A stretch of 11,474 nucleotides of DNA, from assembly GCA_001584585.1 (NCBI GenBank), contig LSYV01000006.1, forward strand, positions 478,230 to 489,703. Direction: 5' to 3'. Shown here piece by piece: positions 8,301 to 11,474 of the stretch. A program made the position numbers and the translations under genes. Source of the DNA: Gonium pectorale (lineage: Eukaryota > Chlorophyta > Chlorophyceae > Chlamydomonadales > Volvocaceae). How positions within the stretch are numbered: position 1 is the first letter of the stretch; the number at the start of each line of letters is the position of its first letter. The notes beneath the pieces are model-generated. The model did no database searches. It was not told where the DNA came from and saw nothing but the letters and a program-made list of their open reading frames with translations.

Positions 8301-11300
8301 ATGACATCGGCTCATAGCTCGGTAGCGCACGCTGGAATGCCAGCAGCTAGCGCCCAAGCTGAACCGGCGCCTCTTGCCGAACCATCTCGGGAATCATCAG
8401 GAGAGCCCAGCCTCTCCCAGCCTGAAGCAGAGCAACCTGAAGCTGATAAGGAGCGGGAGCAGGATGTGGAGCCGGAAGCCGGCCCGCCCGCGGCGGAGGA
8501 GCCGTTGGAGCCGGCGGCACCTCCCGACGAGCTAGCGGCTGCTCTGGATCGGCCGTCTTCCATAGAGCGCAGCCAGCGCAACGGTCCCCTGGTCCCCGCC
8601 ATCATCGCGGCCTCGATCGTCGTTGGCGTCTGGCTCTTCCGGCGCCTGCGCGGCAGCCGGGGCTCCCCCACCGCGCGCCGCGCGGCACGGGGCGCCGGTG
8701 GCGCCGCAAAGGCCGACGCTGCGGCACCCGCCACAGCGGCGCCGGAGGCGGAAGCCGAGCCGCTGCCGCCGCCAGAGCCCATCGAACCCGACACGTTCGA
8801 GGTCATGGTCTGCGGGCCGCCGGCGGAGCTGGCGGCCGTCGCGGCGGCTGCCGGCAGCGGCAGTCTTCCAGCTCCGCTCGCGGGCGTCACCCTTGTGGTT
8901 TCGGAGGACGTGGATGTGGCAGGCACGTCCACGACGCTGGGCGTCGACGGCGGCGTAATGGCTGAGGCGGCCGCCGCCAGCGCCGGCGCCGTGGGCAAGC
9001 TGGCGGCGGCGGGGGCGTCGTGCGTGGGCAAGGCGGGCGTGCAGCCGCTGGGCCTGGACACTCTGGGCGCCAACTTCGGGAACCCCTACAACAAGGCCAT
9101 GGTGTCCGGCGGCGGTCAAACCGGTACGTGCTGACGCCACTGGCGTGCCTCCACTCCATGTGGCTCAATCCGTACTTTCCACCCGCAGAGATCCACTTGC
9201 ACCGCACATCCTGCTGTGCGCACACGGCTGCGCTTTGTACGGGAGCCAGGCCCTCTCATCGCCCCCCTCCCTCTCCCCCTCCCCCTCCCTCTCCCCCTCC
9301 CCCAACGCCACGCCACGCCCTCGGACTGTGTGCTCCCCCTCCCCCCACCCTGCGCCCCAGGGCTTCTCTACTGAGAATGCCTTCCAACCTTCTTCCCCCC
9401 ACCCACTTCCCCCACCCTTCCTCAGGCTCCGCCGTGGCGGTGGCCACCGGCCTGGCGCAGCTGGCGCTGGTCAGCGACGTGCTGGGCAGCGGCCTACTGC
9501 CGGCGGCCTGCTGTGGCTTGTACGGCTACCGGGCCAGCCCGGGGGCGCTGGGGCACGTGAACGCGGCGGGGGCGGCCAGCCCCGAGGGCCTGCAGTCGGC
9601 AGCGCTGATGGCGGCGGACCCGGGGGTGCTGCTGCGGGCGGCGCAGGCGCTGGGGGTGCCGGGTGGGTATCGCTGCGGGCGGGTATCGCTGCGGGCGGGT
9701 GGGTGGGAGGGTGCGTTGGTGGCGGACGCGGCGGGCGTGGCGGGGGTGAGACGGCGGGTTGGGCGATGGGAGTGACCTGAGCGTGCGAGAAGGGTTGGTT
9801 GGAGGCACACCCTGGTGGCAGAGGCGGAGGCGGCGGAGAGCCGGGCCCGCGGCGTCCCCGGCGCCGCTTCCGATGCGCCCTTATGCCTTCATGCATAGCG
9901 CCCCCCCCCCCCGAGAAGCCTTGGGCCGCGTGGCTTCCCGGCCCCGGTCCGTCCCAGCAACAGCCGGAATGCAGGGTGCTGTTCCTGCGGGCGCGTAAGC
10001 TGTGGCGTGGGGGCGGTGGCGGGGGCAGGGCTGTCGGTGTGGCTGGGGAGGTGGCAGCCCGCCTCCCTCGACTGCATGCGGAGGCGGCTTATCCCAGACA
10101 TGCGACTTAAACCTTGCGCACGGCACCCCGCAGCACCACCCTGCCGCGCACCCCGGGCCTGCGAGCCCACCCCCATGGGCGCCCCGGCACGCTTCGACCT
10201 CCCGCAGGCAACTTCAACCTGCGCGGCGAGATCGTCCGCTTTGTGGTGGCAGAGGACCTGTTCTCCTGCTGCGCCGTGGAGTACCGCCCCGCCGCGCTGG
10301 CGGTGAAGCGGGCCATCCTCAAGTGGGCGGGCTCGGAGCAGGCGGGCGGCGTGCAGCTGTGCAAGTGAGTGGAGGGGCGGCCGGGGCCGAGTGTTCAGGA
10401 ATTGGGGGACGGGGGACGGGGTGTGGGTCGAGTGAGGGGCGGCGGGGGCAGCGGGAGCGGTAGGGGGCGGCGGGCAGCTTTGGGGGACGGTGGGCGGTGG
10501 GCGGGGATCTGGGCGGCAGTAGGCAGTGGGCGGGGCCAGCCAGCCGGCCAGGGCCACCGGGCTGCCATCACCTCACCTGGTGGAGGAGTCAAGTTCGGAA
10601 TTCGAAGATACCGCCTCCGGAGAACCAGCAACGAAAGTTCGGTGCCGAACGCGGACGCGCGTGTCGTACAACAACCCGCACCCACTACCCAGCGCCCAAC
10701 CCCTGGCCACCATCGGGCCCGACTCCCTGGCCCTGGCCCTGGGCCTGGCAGCAGCGATTTGAACTGGAGGGGCCACAACTGCCAAGCACGGTCATAAACT
10801 GATGAGGACAGAAGGCTTCAAAGTAATGCACACGCTTCTGACCAGAGGCCAATTCTCGTGCGCTGCGGTGGCTGCGTGCCTGCAGGTTCCTGGCGGAGCA
10901 GACCGGCGGCTGGCAGGCGGTGCAGCTGGACGCGCAGCTGGCGGACATTGGTGGCCTCCCGCCCGGGCTGGCGGCCTGGGCCACCGCCGCCAGGACGCTG
11001 CGAGCCGAGAACCTCCGCGCCGCGCTGCCGGCGGCAGCAGCGGAGGCATCGGCCGCCGCCGCCAAGGCCGCCGCTGCCGCCGCAAAGGTGGAGCCGGCCG
11101 CGGCGCAGCCGGCGGAGGCTGACGCGGCAGAGCCGGCGGAGACTCCGGTGGAGGCGACGGAGGCGGCTACGGACGCGGCGGAGGGAGCGGAGGCGGAGGC
11201 GAAGGCGGGGGTGGCTGGATCCGAGGCGGACGGTTTGATGGCGGAGCCGGCGCCGGACGCGGAGCCAGCGGCTGCTGACGGGCATGACGAGGCGGTCGAT

Positions 11301-11474
11301 GCCGCCGCCGAGGCAGACGCCGTTGCGGAGCCTGCCGCCGCCGCCGCCGCCGCTGACTCTGACGCCGTCGCTGACGGCGCCGCAGACGGCGCCGCCGCCG
11401 ATGACGCTGCCGTCCCCGTGACAGAGACGGAGCCGTCGCCCGCCGCTGCGGCAGCCGGCGCCGACGCCGACGCC
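8301..11474 (+). CDS. TOC64/OEP64-like amidase-fold outer-membrane protein, 5' part (4 exons; runs off the window)
   Basis: Resembles plant TOC64/OEP64, an outer-envelope (chloroplast or mitochondrial) receptor that docks chaperone-bound precursors. Exons 8301-9123, 9426-9662, 10208-10364, 10886 to the edge; donors GTACGT, GTGGGT, GTGAGT with CAG acceptors; phases 1, 1, 2 join into at least 602 residues. Residues 1-95 are acidic and Pro-rich; 97-116 hold one membrane helix (LVPAIIAASIVVGVWLF) followed by RRLRGSR. The amidase-like domain starts near 190 and lacks two catalytic residues: Lys of AVKD is Ser201, and the cis-Ser of GGSSSGS is Gly272. The nucleophile Ser aligns with Ser296, exactly 24 residues later as in true amidases. 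Enzyme activity is therefore unlikely. After about residue 445 comes an Ala/Glu linker; plant homologues end in TPR repeats, which would lie outside the window. ATG 8301 is the first after an in-frame TAG at 8244. Plant forms start almost at the helix, so the 95-residue leader is unusual. Confidence 0.75.
9262..9303 (+). repeat. CT-rich low-complexity tract, ctccccctccc-like units
   Basis: Imperfect tandem of short C-and-T units inside intron 1 of the TOC64-like gene (9124-9425, 302 bp; donor GTACGT, acceptor CCTCAG). Further C-rich stretches continue to the acceptor. The intron has no coding signal beyond read-through of neighbouring exons. Confidence 0.8.
9663..10207 (+). other. Intron 2 of the TOC64-like gene (545 bp)
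   Basis: Donor GTGGGT, acceptor CCCGCAG, phase 1 (G|GC, Gly354). It starts with a 16-bp tandem duplication and G-rich repeats, and holds a run of 12 C at 9901-9912. I saw no coding signal; open frames within are GC-rich shadows. Confidence 0.75.
9665..9696 (+). repeat. Perfect 16-bp tandem duplication beside a splice donor
   Basis: The unit gggtatcgctgcgggc occurs at 9665-9680 and again at 9681-9696, followed by a partial gggt. It begins two bases inside intron 2 of the TOC64-like gene, so the GGGT that forms the donor context recurs 16 bp downstream. Confidence 0.9.
10365..10885 (+). other. Intron 3 of the TOC64-like gene (521 bp), G-rich then protein-like
   Basis: Donor GTGAGT, acceptor GCCTGCAG, phase 2 (AA|G, Lys406). 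The first 180 bp are very G-rich on the sense strand with many runs of 4 or more G. From about 10570 the composition becomes ordinary and a plus-strand frame reads protein-like up to a TGA at 10760-10762 (see findings). The exon 3 to exon 4 join across it gives a continuous domain, so it is treated as intron. Confidence 0.75.
11034..11474 (+). repeat. Low-complexity coding stretch: Ala/Glu/Asp-rich linker
   Basis: Within exon 4 of the TOC64-like gene the frame is dominated by GCC, GCG, GAG and GAC codons, giving Ala runs (six at 11334-11351) and many EPA, EAA and DAA pieces. It is acidic and probably disordered. It contains no stop in frame and continues past the window edge. Confidence 0.85.

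Noticed and set aside
8312..9140. Long minus-strand frames (202 and 253 codons) opposite TOC64-like exon 1
   Set aside because: They mirror GC-rich codons of the plus-strand exon; the plus strand shows a membrane helix and amidase-like motifs, the minus strand shows only Ser/Ala/Gly or Arg-rich sequence.
10818..11285. Arg/Leu-rich minus-strand frame near the window end
   Set aside because: It is the reverse complement of the GCC/GAG-rich Ala/Glu linker and has the expected repetitive Arg-Leu pattern of such shadows.
1..11474. Prokaryotic-type systems (CRISPR, toxin-antitoxin, phage or insertion elements)
   Set aside because: The window has spliced eukaryotic genes, no regularly spaced repeats, no transposase and no operon spacing.

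Overview
The window looks like nuclear DNA of a volvocine green alga (Chlamydomonas, Volvox, Gonium or a close relative). The base composition is GC-rich. Coding exons use G or C at most third codon positions. Genes are cut by many introns of about 110 to 600 bp with donors such as GTGCGT, GTGAGC or GTACGT and CAG acceptors. One gene end carries TGTAA, the usual volvocine poly(A) signal. I see no operons, ribosome binding sites, CRISPR array, insertion sequence, rRNA or tRNA. I joined the gene models by hand from splice-site phase and protein-family continuity; no alignment was run.

Layout. Minus strand, 572-2380: a complete seven-exon typical 2-Cys peroxiredoxin of 198 residues without a transit peptide. 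Minus strand, 3153 to about 5951: a seven-exon small P-loop protein that best resembles a sulfotransferase. It has a GGVGST loop and a YLYGDP...S segment, and one intron seems to use a GC donor. An AT-rich gap of about 110 bp follows, probably a two-way promoter. Plus strand, 6063-7533: a three-exon, 182-residue cyclophilin most like PPIL6, with an altered active site. Plus strand, 8301 to the window edge: the first four exons of a TOC64/OEP64-like protein with an acidic leader, one membrane helix and an amidase-fold domain that has lost catalytic residues, running into an Ala/Glu-rich linker. The window cuts this gene.

The four genes form two same-strand pairs pointing away from each other around position 6000. 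They do not form an obvious pathway: peroxide removal, a possible sulfate transfer, prolyl isomerase-like or scaffold work, and chloroplast (or mitochondrial) outer-membrane protein import. Much of the remaining sequence is intron, with microsatellites, long pyrimidine tracts and G-quadruplex motifs. I did not find a clear previously undescribed system. The items most worth checking are the P-loop gene with its lost RDP arginine and GC-AG intron, the partly degenerate amidase domain that keeps its nucleophile serine, and two or three protein-like segments that no gene model uses.
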